Positions 47,674 through 59,935 of a DNA stretch of 64,000 nucleotides are shown piece by piece (the first letter of the stretch is position 1; each line of letters begins with the position of its first letter). The DNA comes from Ashinkailepas kermadecensis (lineage: Eukaryota > Arthropoda > Thecostraca > Neolepadidae): the NCBI GenBank assembly GCA_034440615.1, contig JAOTOM010005148.1, positions 341,001 to 405,000 of the forward strand, in the 5' to 3' direction. The translations under genes and the position numbers were made by a program. The notes below the pieces were generated by a model, which worked only from the letters and a program-made list of their open reading frames with translations, was not told where the DNA came from and did no database searches.

Positions 47674-47828
47674 GGGACGTCGGTAGCTCAGTGGTTAAGC
47701 TGAGCGTCTGGGACGCCAGAGGTACGGGGTTCGATTCCCCGCGATGCCCGCCCTTCCCGCCAGGGTGAGAGGCAGGCGACGCCATATGGCCTCAGCTGCT
47801 GAGTGCGTCGTAAGGCTACAATCCAAGC
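47674..47828 (+). mobile_element. tRNA-derived SINE, family 1 copy
   Basis: A-box-like TAGCTCAGTGGTTAAGC (from 47684), perfect B-box GGTTCGATTCC (47729-47739), then a C-rich linker, GCAGGCGACGCCATATGGCC, CTCAGCTGCTG and the tail AGTGCGTCG (47802-47810) plus TAAGGCTACAATCCAA. It matches the minus-strand copy at 25310-25475 along its whole length. The anticodon stem-loop (GCGT-CTGGG-ACGC) has too short a loop for a working tRNA. Confidence 0.8.
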
Positions 47829-49999
47829 TAATCCAATTCTACTAGATTCCGGTGCAATGTAGGCCATGCTGGCCCTGGGGATGAGCCGCGTCTACACTTG
47901 CACACTTCGTACTTCGCACTTCGCAGACCGCCACCAGCGAGCGTGCGTGGATTACGCGCCGACGCCCGCAAGATGGTTGCCAACCATCAGCCAGCTATGC
48001 TCCTTAGGCTGACGGTACGGACGCCACAATGACAGCTCAATCCAGTAATACGCTGCAACGTCTGTCCATCTTTCAGAAGATAACAGCTGGTCTGACCGCT
48101 TGGCCAAGGACAGTATGAAGATTAGTGTTCAGCCACATCCTCAGCGTTTGGGACGTCTGCCAGACTCTTCTCCACTTCTCATCTTCAGACGCTCAGCACA
48201 TTGTTGGATTGATACTTCATCATTCCAAGTCGTCACATATCCCCACGAGCGCTGTTGCCTGTCCTCTATGCTTCTCCTCATCGGCGATGATGATGCTCCC
48301 ACAAAATTATGCGATTGTGTTTGCGATCATGGTGCCGGGGAACAAACACAATGGCGGCCTCTAAGGCGGCCTGACCAGCGCATCGAGCAGCACAGTTGAC
48401 CAGAGCGACCAATTCGTGGCTGGACCAGGCTCGTCCTCCAGACGACGCGCCCGCCTTCACCCGCATTCCTGAGTTTGTTCCTCTGACGACCGAAGCTTCC
48501 ACTTCCTGCGATTGACCTTCGCTTCGCTCGCACGGACCTTCGCTTTTTACCGCCGTCAGCCACAATGGGATCGTCGGAGTCGGTGGCTCGCTTTCACTCC
48601 AGGCACCGTGGCCGCTTCGCCCTTCTCGGCGCCCGGCTGCAGGTCTTTGAGCCGGCAGACCGACTCGCTGGAGCAGGGCTGCAAACGTGAGGAATTTTGT
48701 CTCCGAAAAGTTACCCTGTCTTTTCCAGTTGCAAGGTTAAATCGTGCGATTTGGCGGCAACTTAATCAAATAATGTTACCCTGTTGTGGACGCTTGTGGG
48801 TTCTTATTTGTTTCATCTCAGCATAATAATATTTGGCCGTGAAATTGTGGGATGCGGAAGGAAAATGGGCTTCAGTAGCCATACTTCGGCAAACTTTGTC
48901 TCGCATTGTTCTGATCCAGAATTACAAATCAGCAGGAATCAATACGGAGGTGATGCAAATCCCGGAAGCAGGAAATGCTGGCTGCCATGACTGTAGCTGT
49001 AAGCACGTGACAATTGTGCTCTCCGCATTCAATGGTGTAACATCATGCTGCCACAGCCCAGCAGTTCAAAACACAAACTCAACCCTACACAGGATCTGAT
49101 AAGGCACTGTTGCACTGTTGACACTGTTGACTGTTGCAGCACGTTAGAGAGTGGTGATACTTCTGGCTGAAATATACCCACCGTGACTTCAGTGATTCAC
49201 ACGTTCGACGGTCCGAGGATCAGACATTGTAGCAGTAAGACCAGCTCTTACTTAGATCAATATTGTGTGGCTTAGTGGTCCAACGACCGGACCCGACCGC
49301 CGTCGGAGAGATATCGGAGCCGCAAACTTGGATTCACGCGCTCCGAGACTGCTTTTGGTAGGCGCACCCCAACGGGAGGACTCCGGCAATAATTGCTTTT
49401 CGGTGGTATGCCTGATTGGCTTCGAGATGGCAAAAGGACACCATACGCGTCGCAGTGGTCATCTTGTGGCCTGTTCCCACTAGCCTGCACAGCAAAACCC
49501 GCCGGAACAATTGGGCGGTAAAAACCAAAGCAGCGGCTCTTTCTCGCAAATCTTCCTCTGAAGCCGCTGCCGGCGAGCCTGGACAATAGGAGGCATTGTC
49601 TGCATTGTTCGGCTTGGCTGGCTGGCCCCAGACCGGTGTCAGTCCGAACTCAATTCCAGCGACACCCCGTCGCTCTCGACGCCATTGATGGCGCTCCTGC
49701 TGCAGAGTTACGGAACCAAGTTTGAGATTCAGGTGACATCACCCGCCGCCGGGGGTGGCGGAGCATAAGTTCAGTTCCAATCCAACGGCCTCCGAAATAT
49801 TGTGCAAGCGAGCCATTTAGAGCTACTTACTCTTTAGCAAGCAGTCTTCGTGTGATCTTATGCATGGTAAGCAGGCATTCATACGTTTTCTTGTAAAACA
49901 TTGAAATAAAAGAAGCCCATCAGTCGCTGAAAATGTCGAGAGAAAAGAAAACGTTACAGTTGACGGAACGCCTGTACACCGACACCGCTGTTAGACCAG
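47829..49999. other. Unassigned; CpG-enriched patches
   Basis: No gene recognised. CpG-richer patches lie around 48400-48680 and 49265-49580. CACTGTTG recurs four times at 49105-49136. ORFs of up to 104 codons overlap on both strands without domains. Confidence 0.4.
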
Positions 50000-50420
50000 C
50001 GTGGTGCCTTCTACGCGTCGGAACGTTATAGCTGCCCACGCAGCTATAACGCGAGCGGCGCGTGACGGCGACCGTGACGTGACGCGCGGTGGACGTGTGC
50101 GCGACGTGACGTGAAGGCTGGTGGGGCGGGCGGCCGGCCTTGACCCGGTTGGGTGCCGTTTAACTGGACATCGTCTGAGGCGGCTGGAAGTCCGCCGCCG
50201 CCGTCCGCCGCCCGCCGCAGCCGTCCCGCCGAGCTGACCCAGATGGACCGCGGCGGCGGAAGTCTGGTGCGCTGTGACGCGCAGCTGTGTGCTGTTTACG
50301 CCTCGAGCCCGCCGTGACGGACGCCGTGACGGCCTGCGCCGCACTCGCGCCGCCGGCGCACGCTCGGTTTGCCCCGAGTCGGCGGGTGCGGCTGGACCGG
50401 ATGACCTGCTGAGCGGTCTC
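50000..50420. other. CpG-rich block with CGTGACG words
   Basis: CpG-dense sequence rich in CGTGACG and GACGTGACG, preceded by a perfect hairpin at 50024-50051. Overlapping ORFs lack domains. It resembles the blocks at 14.2, 21.6, 46.6 and 54.8 kb. Confidence 0.45.
50024..50051. other. Perfect 12-bp inverted repeat with 4-base loop
   Basis: CGTTATAGCTGC, then CCAC, then GCAGCTATAACG. It is a tight hairpin or cruciform at the left edge of the CpG-rich block. No T-run follows, so it is not a bacterial-type terminator, and it is too short for a miRNA precursor. Confidence 0.92.
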
Positions 50421-52842
50421 CGGCCGGTAGATGGAAGTCATGGACGTCGTTGTCGACTCTGCGAGGGCTATTCTTTGCACGCACGCAAAGGCCGAAAGTC
50501 CGTTATGCACAACGACGAGCGTGCGGTGCAGATGGCTACGCGTGCTAATGCACAGGGATGTCCATGCACAGGGGAGAGCGCCATGTAATTAGTAGGGCAC
50601 ACAAATGCGTTCTCCAAAATGCAACTAATAATATATTACAGGCAGCAGCTTTGGCACAGAAAACACCGCTGGGAATATAATGATGTCCAGCTCCATCACT
50701 GTCAGACAAGGATCACGGATATAAATGCTGGCCGGGCAGGAGGTCGAGGGAGTATTCCCTTCACTGGACCTGGCCGACCAGACTGGCCAGCCACAGTACC
50801 TTTGAGAGTTCCATAGCTTCGAAATGGCCTATTCTAGAGTCACTGAATTACCACGAGCTTGTCATTCCACCCTCGCATAGTTTAAATATTTTTATTTTTA
50901 TTTTCCGCAGCTCCCGTCTGGCAACTGCTTCCAAGTCGTTTCATTTGTGGTCATATTTTGTCAGTCTGACATTGCTATCCAGTGGTTTTTGACCTCTCAG
51001 TAAATGCAGCGAGTAATATGAGCATTGTGCGTGTTGCTTTCTTGTCAATCCCTCTGGGATAGGATCGGACATGGTGAGATTTGATTAAAAGGCAGGAACG
51101 TGTGTTCTGTTGGTTAATCAGAAGTGGAGATGAAAAAGGCTTTCTTCATGATCACCAGGTCAAATATGACCATATGATATAATAGCTTAAGTTGTTATAT
51201 CCAAAGATAGTGCAAAAATGTATCTTTCCGTGCACTTGGTACTGGCTCTGCGCATCGTTATATTCTACCCAGTACCATCCCTACTTTTGCAACTGCATAC
51301 GTGTTCAATTTGCTACGACCATATTTAACAGAGGACCGCAAAGATATGCATTGCAATTAAAGTGAGAAATGATTCTGCTTGACTTGTGTAAATATCTCCA
51401 CATCATGCAAATACTAAGTACTAGTCGCTACGTAACCACTTCTAAATTGTCAAGAAGGCAACCCGGTTTTCGAATATTTTGAAGCATAAATGTGTTGATT
51501 GTTCGCGGTGTGAAAGTCAATTCAGACTGAACTAGAACCAGACCAACTGATTTCAGTTGGTTCACAAATCACATCGTATGTCCGCACTACATTTATTCAA
51601 GTTAATTCCTTCATTGGATTGGGCTCCCTATTGGGTTAGCTTAAAGCATGTCGTATGTCGGATCAGAGGCGACGTTTCTTCCTTGCTGGGTTATAATAAT
51701 TGCATGGGGCGTTTTTTCCCCAGGGAGAACTGTATCGAGAAAAGCTTCAAAGCATTTTCACATCTCCAGAGACCCGCCTGTCTAAGTTTCGTGCGTGGTT
51801 CCCCAACAACTCGCTTGACTAGTTTTTAACCAAAACACTATTGGGAGACCTGCACCCGCATCTGCCCTTCCCCGTGAAGCCCACCTTCGTCAGCGGCTTC
51901 AGCTATCCGTGATCCGTGAGTCCTTCCCATGCCCTCTCATGTAAATATATTTGAGGTCGAGTACAAAGACAGGTCGCAAGAGTTAACTCAGACATCAGCT
52001 TTTCCGACTTCTGGGCGAGTAGCCGCTTCTGAATCTTCCAGGGATCTGATAGCCTTGGAAAGCTTAGTCTGGCCTGCGTTGAAAACTGTAGCGGTATTTT
52101 CTGGGAAGCCTTCAGCGTTCATCAGCTGAGCGGATCCGCCGTGATGTAACTCATCCGGCTTCCACAACTCAGCGCAATGTGAATAGTCAGCCACGCAGCC
52201 GTGTGTACTGACAGTCTGATCCACCTTCTTAGCCGGAATCCCACAGGAGTAATTTGGTTCGTCCAGCATTTGACCACGTTGAGAATCAGCGACGTGATCG
52301 CCTTGAATGCAACGACGGACAGCGTGGGTGTTGTCTGCTCATTTGTGGCGTGCTTCAAGCCGTGTCGCTACTTTTCAGCATCAGTGACATTTCACTAACA
52401 ATTATTGGCGAACCTCAAATTTCCGAAGTTAATAGGGCACAAATTCCGTTTGTACTCGTAGGTGATGTTGCAGACACTTCATTTGCGACGAGCCTGTCCA
52501 GCTATCATGCTTTTTTCTTGTGACGGTCTCTTTGGTGGACATTGTTGACTGTTATGTAGTTTTCGTGGGCATGTTGATGTGCAGTTGGTTACACGACCCG
52601 AATCTCACGAGGCCTATTAAATAGTTGCGGAAGACATAGAATACCTTCTTCCCGACCTAGCCATCTCCTATCCATCGGCGATCACATATTTTAGCGCAAG
52701 CACTGTTCAGCTCAATTAGCTAACTAATTCCTAGCTATGTACTGAATGATTTCGCATGAAATTTATGTCACAACTTAATTAACCTCGCCCGCTTTTCTGT
52801 AAATATGTGTCCCGTCTCCACCCGGCATCGTGTTTCAGATCT
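50421..52842. other. Unassigned sequence
   Basis: No gene or large repeat recognised over this stretch. Short ORFs of up to 93 codons lack domains. Confidence 0.4.
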
Positions 52843-53030
52843 TCGTCCCATTTCTCATCTTGTGTACATCCAGTTGCCATTTCGTCTCACACCTGCACTC
52901 CTGTTCCCATCTGGTGCATGTTTCCATCTCCACCTGTCTTCTATCTGCGCTTCATTTCCATCTGTGCTCTGTTTCCCATCTGAAGTCAGTCCCCCATCTC
53001 ATCTTGCCTCCCATCTGAGATTTGCGTCGT
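52843..53030. repeat. Degenerate about 20-25-bp CCCATCT repeat
   Basis: TCCCATCTG, TTCCATCT and CCCCATCTCA recur at irregular 17-25-base spacing, alternating with TGTGCTCTG-like parts. The plus strand is rich in C and T. Confidence 0.65.
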
Positions 53031-54839
53031 ATGGTGAGAGGTCACGACTCAGAGTATTAGTATTTTCCTAATATAATATACTATAATGTGGTTTAGAACA
53101 GTCTCCAGCTCATGCCGCATAGTTTATTGTTGCACGTCTGGGGCATCATTTTCATGAGCTGTCGTATTCTGGACTAGGTCCAGGTCATGGGCATGTATGT
53201 GTAAACAGTGAGACGGTCGCAGGCCAGGCCTCACACGGCATTTGCGCGGCCGGCTTGCGGTAAGATTGGGGTTTGGGTGGAATATTTACTGACAGTGTCT
53301 GGGCCATGAGCACCATGCTCCTTTTAATGAACATGCGCTACTCCTGTCTTTTTATCCCGACGCAGTACTTCGAGGTGCATACAACCAGGAACTAATAGGG
53401 CTTGCCATGGCTATTTACGAGCGAGGGCGAAACCCGAGCTAGTCTACTGCCGTAGACGGTACGAAAGTTAATCTGAGCTGCTCGACCCGACTCGGCCCGG
53501 CCGTTACGACTTTGGAATCGTATTAACCCATTGCTATGACGCTTTGTATTCTAATGTCTTCACATTGAGTTATATCTGTGCTTTTAGTTTCTGCCAATTA
53601 TTTTCCAATAATAATCATGTAGTGCTCTTTGTCTTCAACGAAAGAGGTGGTTCGCGGCGGCATGTCCGCTCGCCAACAACTTTCAACTGCGTTTCACGTC
53701 GGAACATATCATTCCAGCTTCTATTTTGATCAGCCAGAGTTAGATTTCCTATTTTCATTTCGAAATCCACCAACTTCAATCACAATATTTATCCTGAAGC
53801 ACTCGCAATCTGTAATCAAAGAATGGGATTTGGGGCAGGATTCCCGCTTGCCGGCAGCTTACTGTACATACCGCATCGCGGCAAGCACGTGACATCCATT
53901 TTGGGGTTCAGTCCATGGTTGGCACTTTCTATTTCTCTCTGTAGGTAATCCAATTTGGTGAACGTATCACATCCGGAATACATTAGCTCTGCATACATGC
54001 TTGATGGCGCGTGGCTATGCAAACACTCAAGGCAATGCGTCTATGACTGACAGACACGGAGATTCGACTGCATTGCGGCTTTGTCATTTGCCCTCGCTCG
54101 TCCAGCGCCACTGTAGGCGCCTTATGCTGCTAATATGATGACGAGCCTCGCTCGTCCAGAGCCACTGTAGGTACATTATGCTGGTTACATGGTGATGATT
54201 GATTGTATTTCATTGTGAATGGGTGCTAGACGATGTTAATCATATGCTAACAACGGTACAATAATCCTGCCCCAAGCTCGCTTCGTTCTTTTCTTTGCTC
54301 TTTGAACAAAGATTACGAGTACTTCAGGAGAAATATTGTGACGAAAATTGTGGAATCCGAAATGGTAATAGCAGATGCGGCTCTGAGTGAGAAAATTAGA
54401 AGTTGACATGCTATGTTGTAACGGGAAACGCTTTAAAAACAACAAGGGTGTGAATTGGTACTATATAACTTTAAGCAAATGTTAACGAACGACAGAGCGA
54501 TTAAATGCTCAGTTTGTACTGCATTTAGGTGCTCTGCCGCAGCACATTTGTCTCAACATAGCACATCGTTTCCACGAAAGCGACGACGCAGGACTTCCAG
54601 TACATCCAATTTCAAGAGCATGCATCCGCTCGGTTTCGCTACCTTACGCACTGCAGTTGAGGCAGTTGGGAGTTCCAGGACCGTCCCATCGGGACGGAAG
54701 GTGGTGCGACACAACGTCCTTCAGTCACATTTTTCGTCTGAGACGCTCCTGGTAAATCGTGCACAATGGCTTCCTTGCGGACTAGCGGCCGTGCGTGGAA
54801 GCAAAACAAATGTTGCATATTCCAATGGTAGTTCGATGT
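53031..54839. other. Unassigned; one 54-bp imperfect duplication
   Basis: No gene recognised. At 54092-54185 a segment starting CCTCGCTCGTCCAG and ending in CTTATGCTG is duplicated with a few changes. A 154-codon ORF at 54455-54919 lacks a recognisable domain and runs into the CpG-rich block. Confidence 0.45.
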
Positions 54840-55330
54840 CACAGAAGGGCCGCACAGCCCGGCGCTTCCGACACAGCTTCCGCCGGGCGCACAGCGCGGG
54901 CAGCACGGCGATCTGGTGACGTCACAGAGCTGCTACCCTTCCCCACCTCTGGCTGCCCGCTGGACCGTGTCGGTCGCACGCGGCAACGTGCCGCCCATTT
55001 CAGCCGCGGGCGGCCGCCGGCGCGACCGCGAGCAACGAATTCCTGGCCTTGCCGGCGCGTCGACAGAGGCGAGAGTCGCCTGCCGCGCCGCCGGCGGCCG
55101 CGGCGGCCGTGTCGCTACTGGCTGCGGTGCAGGTGAAAGTGTCGGCTGCCCGTGAACTTGGGCCGCTGGCCTGATTCGCCGCCGCGCACAGCACGCCGCT
55201 GACGTCACGGCCGGTACGCACGCGCCGCCCGCCGAAGGATAGCCGACATGTCCGCTACCCGGGAAATCCGGACTACCGTGCCCGTCGGCGCGAGCGTGAT
55301 TGCCGCCGCACGCACCTGACGGCGCTCTGC
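54840..55330. promoter_or_regulatory. CpG-rich block with two CRE-like octamers
   Basis: CpG-dense, GC-rich sequence with perfect TGACGTCA at 54917-54924 and 55200-55207. Several ORFs of 70-113 codons overlap on both strands, none with a domain. It may be a promoter island or a GC-rich repeat. Confidence 0.35.
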
Positions 55331-58300
55331 GTGCTGCCGCACGAAGGACCTGTTCGAGTATTTACGGATACCTGGTGGTGGTTGTCCGCTGACGTTCCCC
55401 TCCCTAGATGCCTGAAGACACTGAAATCCGATGAAATTCGATGAAGTCCGGTTGAGTTTCGGGTTAGCATAGATAGTAGGTAATCCGAAAAATGGCCACG
55501 GTACATTGATGTAATACAGTTGGAGTGGCTTGAAATCGGTAAGGGCTACGCACTGGTGGGCTCCAGGGACCTATTTAAGAATGTTCGCTGAGGATGTGCG
55601 TGGCAACTGCTCAGGAAATACGTGTGGAGGTGACGTATTTTGTTGCTTTAAACCGATATTGCCCTGAAAATAAGAACTTGTCGAATCCCTGGTAGGCAAC
55701 GTCCTTTCCAGTTGGCATTGTATTCAGTTCCTGGTTTATCTCCAACATTCACTCAAAGCATGTGTCTTGCAAACGCAAAGTTTGCGGAAGCATCTAAAAC
55801 ACCACCAGCTCCTCACTGTTGATCCAAGTCAATCCGTGTCTATTTCCACGATACATTACAATAATCGAACCCCATGGTCATATACTTTCACTTATTTCAG
55901 CTTGGGTCTGGATTCCATGGGACTGCCTTTAGTTTCAGGGTCTGTTTCTATGTGCATTCTCCGTGAAGTAGACGGTCGGTGAAACCCGCATCGATTGATT
56001 TAATAGATCATTTATTTCTGATAATGGATGTTTATCTATGCAACATAAATGAATACCAAAGCAGTTGGTGTCACCAATGCAGCAGAATGTGTTACTTTCT
56101 GGCCATGATCGCTGCCACTTCAGGAACGGGTGATCGCATTTGAAGACCTCTGGTGGTTCGCCGCAATTCTTCCTCCGCCTGTTCGCAAATCTCTTTTTAC
56201 CGATGTATTGTTATATTTCTGTTCAACTACCTGAACAACTTGTAACGAACATGCTTATTCTCAGCTACTTGCTTTCCTCGACAATTCCATCAAAGATTAC
56301 AACAAAAGTGATTTAAACAGCCACTTGGTTCCTATGCAGCGCCAACTTTCAGCTGGATTTTCCTTTAGCGCACCATAGGAAATTAATGCTCCATAGGAAA
56401 ATAATGTTCTTGGAAGTGCATGCGTTTGTGTTTCTGCGACAAAAATATGTCTACCATAACCTTGATCTCCTGTGTTATCTGATCGATATCGTTGCTGAAC
56501 CAAGTCTGCTTGCAGCCATGTATGTACCCGGCATTGGGCTTTGAAAAAGGGGTTTTGAATTACTGCGGCTTATGGAACATGGTGCGAGACACTGTGACGT
56601 CATATGCACCATTGATATAAGGATTGTGGAGGTTATCTGATCAAGAGGAATGACTTAGTGGGAGGAATGACTGTCTACTTTGAGCGATTCGTCTTGTGTT
56701 GCTATTCTTGGGGACGACTAACCTTAGTATTTGAAAAAAAAGAGTCGTACATGGCAAGTGATCTTGTTCATGTTCATGACTACCGTTTGCGCTTCGTTCA
56801 TATTATAATGACCTCGAAATATGCCCAAAGTAGTTGGCACTAAGTGGGGTTCCATTCAACAGAGAAGTGCTGGAGGGTCAGACCAAGGTTTGCAGCAGTA
56901 ACAACTGGTTGATCGGAATGTGATTATCCTTTGAAAAACGCTCTACCGATACTTTTGCTACGTGACATTTCTCATTTGATGTGACGTATTCTTTTTAAGG
57001 GCAGGGTAACAAATCATGGGGCAGAGACAGCTGACAATCGCATCCTGTTATTCTTTTCTACGCCATGCACCACAGGTGTTCTCTATTTTTGGCCCCAAAC
57101 GCTCATAGGATAGACCTCCGTATACTTAACTAGGTCTTACCTTCACCGCTGACATCGAACTGTTGTAACGGATGAATGCCTTCAAAACTAGAAATAATGC
57201 ATTATTAAATGGAATAGCAATATCGAAGCACTGGAGGAAACACTAGTGACTAGGAAAATACTGCTATACAATTATCAATCAGCGCTTGTTTGAACGTTAT
57301 GCAATACCTGTATAAAAATTGCAACAACTGTGTTTTTGAACGAAGAGCAGTCTCAAATATTACTTGCTAATTTGCACGAATGCGCACCACAAAAAGGTGT
57401 GTTCTACTAAGTTCTGCATCGCAGTCTTCAGTCGCAGGCAATGCATTAAGAACTTGTGGGTGTTGAACGGGCTTCAGTTTCCAGCTGCATTTTCCATGTG
57501 TTTATGGTTGCAATTAACTGAGCGTTCATTTTCTTTGCGATCTTCATTCTTTGTAGCCTACGTGTGCAGATAAACATAGTGAAGGTATTCGAATGTACTG
57601 CGATTCAGTTCAGATTTTACAGCGATCACAAAACGAGGCATGCATAGTTGAGCCGAGGCTTTATTTCGTGAACAAGTTTCGACATTAGAAACTATTGAAC
57701 TTCGTGCAAGCCATATATCCATCGGAACCGAGTCATGCAGAAGGCCATTGGACTTGTCTTCCGCATGTTATTTTTTTCCTCGAAATCATACACATGATGC
57801 CTTCTGTACCCATACCACAGTTAGAGACATCAGGTGTGAGCACATCTACTGCGTTCTAATGGACAGTATGGACATTGCCTAAAAAGTGAATGTATTTCGC
57901 TTATGCTATTTTTTTTAACTTAGCCTATTATGTTATTGGTGACTACCAGGTGAACAAAACTAACTTCGACCCGATGAATTTCGTTCGACCATCTGTTGCA
58001 TTCTGTTTCATTCTGATCCTCCCATTCGTTCCGAGGTTATGAGGGGCTGCTCTCCCCCCACCCTCCAGTGACTCTTGTGTGAGAAGAATACCATTGACTG
58101 CCGAGGCAAGTATATGACGTTGGTCAAAATTGAAGCAGTGTTGTGACGAGAGTAAGGCGCTTCGTGAAAGCCAAGTATCAATTTGTTGCAATTTTCGCAG
58201 ACGGACTTGTCATGTTGTCTGGAATTCAACAACGGTGTCTGGACCTTGAGTCGTGCGATCATAGCTGCCAATTAATTGCTGACAGTATATCGTCAACAGC

Positions 58301-58369
58301 AGTATTTCTATCATCACAACCCATCTCGCCAGTATAAGACGTCATGTCGGACAAGCATGAGTAAAAGGC
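55331..58369. other. Unassigned sequence
   Basis: No gene recognised. A TGACGTCA octamer at 56595-56602 lies in AT-rich DNA. GCTCCATAGGAAA-type short duplications occur near 56365-56400. Confidence 0.4.
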
Positions 58370-59149
58370 TGCATTGCTGCCGTGCCGCCCGTACAGGATC
58401 GGGCACCATGCTGTTTGTCGGCGGAGGACAATGATGCGGTGGCGGTCAACGTGACGGGTAGCGTGACGTGCGGCGTCCACCGTACGACTGCCAAGTGACC
58501 TGGCGCAGGAGGCGCTGCCACAAACCTCTTCCGTTGAGTGATGATGGGGAGTACTCCAGCGAAAATGCTGTAAAGACGATAATTAACATGAAAGTATAAT
58601 TTGTAGTTGTAACTTATGATGAAGTAGGCAATTCTTGAAGCGTTTTTCCGATAAGTTTTTGTCGAGGTACTGATGTCGAGTTGGGTCTCTCGAATATAAC
58701 TTGTGTCAGCATGTGCATGAGAGAACACTCTATCGGACTTTGCTCTCGCTCGTAATGGCCACTTGGCATGTTCATTGAAACAAATTTCACTGGATCGATT
58801 CATATTAATTATTTGTTATGGAGGTCATTTCTAATAATCGCTGAAGGTACGGGCATATCACTTGGGCAGTTCCATGTAAAATTGACACTTGCATTCATAA
58901 AGTTGCACTTGAGCGCTATCTAGCCAATAATTCAAGCATTTACCTGTCCTTCGGCAGTTCCTTGCACTAATTATATGCGCATAGCTACATTTAACATTTG
59001 TTATATCGCATGCATGTGTTGTATGTGTAACTAAAGCCAGGTTCAAACGCTACTTCCTTCACTTAGACCTAAATAACTGAATAATTTGGCCGAATTCCTC
59101 ATGGCAGTTATATTCTGAACGTAACATAATTAAATTGCACGGGTGGGAC
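58370..59149. other. Unassigned; CpG-enriched at 58370-58520
   Basis: A short CpG-richer patch followed by AT-rich sequence; no gene recognised. Confidence 0.4.
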
Positions 59150-59465
59150 AATTATTGGGACAAGCCCCGACCGCCCGTCTGCTCCAGCGACGGCGGCTGC
59201 GGCGGCAGCCGGTAGCCTGCCTGGTGCTGCCGGGTTTCCTGAGCTGCGAGACCTTGTCGCGGTACAGACCAGTCGCTGTCCTGGCGGCCGCCGCTGAGCC
59301 GCAGGCCGGCGCAGGAAGCGGCCGCCCCGGTGACGTCATCGACGCAACTGTGTCAGGGCTGTGCCGCCGAGCCGTACGATTTACGAAACCAGAGTCGGCC
59401 GCACGAACGGCCCGCTCTGCGGACAATCCTCACTGGCGGTGCCTGTCGGCCTTGAAGTCGCCCCA
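59150..59465. promoter_or_regulatory. CpG-rich block with a CRE-like octamer
   Basis: CpG-dense, with TGACGTCA at 59331-59338 and GCCGTACGATTTACGA at 59371-59386, nearly the same word as at 10226-10241 in another CpG-rich block. It directly abuts the pyrimidine-rich microsatellite. Confidence 0.35.
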
Positions 59466-59494
59466 CAGACATACTCCACTTCCCATCCTCACTG

Positions 59495-59935
59495 TCTCCC
59501 TCTTTCACTCTCCTCTCCCTCTCACTCTCCCTCTCCCTCTCCCTCTCCCTCTCCCTCTCCCTCTCCCTCTCCCCTCCCCTCCCTCTCCCTCTCCCTCTCC
59601 CTCTCCCTCCCTCTCCCTCTCCCTCTCCCTCTCCCTCTCCCTCTCCCTCTCCCTCTCCCTCTCCCTCTCCCTCTCCCTCTCCCTCTCCCTCTCCCTCTCC
59701 CTCTCCCTCTCCCTCCGCCTCTCCCTCCGCCTCTCCCTCCGCCACTCCCTCCGCCTCTCCGTCTCCGTCTCCGTCTCCGTCTCCGTCTCCATATCCATAT
59801 CCGTATCCGTATCCGTCTCCGTCTCCGTTTCCGTCTCCATATCCCTCTCCGTCTCCGTCTCCGTTTTCCTCTCCCTCTCCCTCTCCCTCTCCCTCTCCGT
59901 CTTCCTCCCTCCCTTCTGTCTCTCTCTATATAGCT
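59495..59935. repeat. Polypyrimidine (CTCCCT)n microsatellite with (CTCCGT)n variants
   Basis: CTCCCT dominates to about 59710. After that come blocks of CCGCCT, CCGTCT and CCATAT/CCGTAT hexamers, then CTCCCT again near 59870. All frames are open on both strands, giving Ser/Leu/Pro, Arg/Gly/Glu and similar two- or three-letter products that are not proteins. It ends in a (CTCTAT)-like region. Confidence 0.96.

Noticed and set aside
47674..47750. Functional tRNA gene
   Set aside because: The A and B boxes are good, but the anticodon stem-loop is malformed and the same extended body occurs at 25.3 kb, so it is a SINE.
50024..50051. Rho-independent terminator
   Set aside because: No T-run follows the hairpin and nothing else in the window is bacterial.
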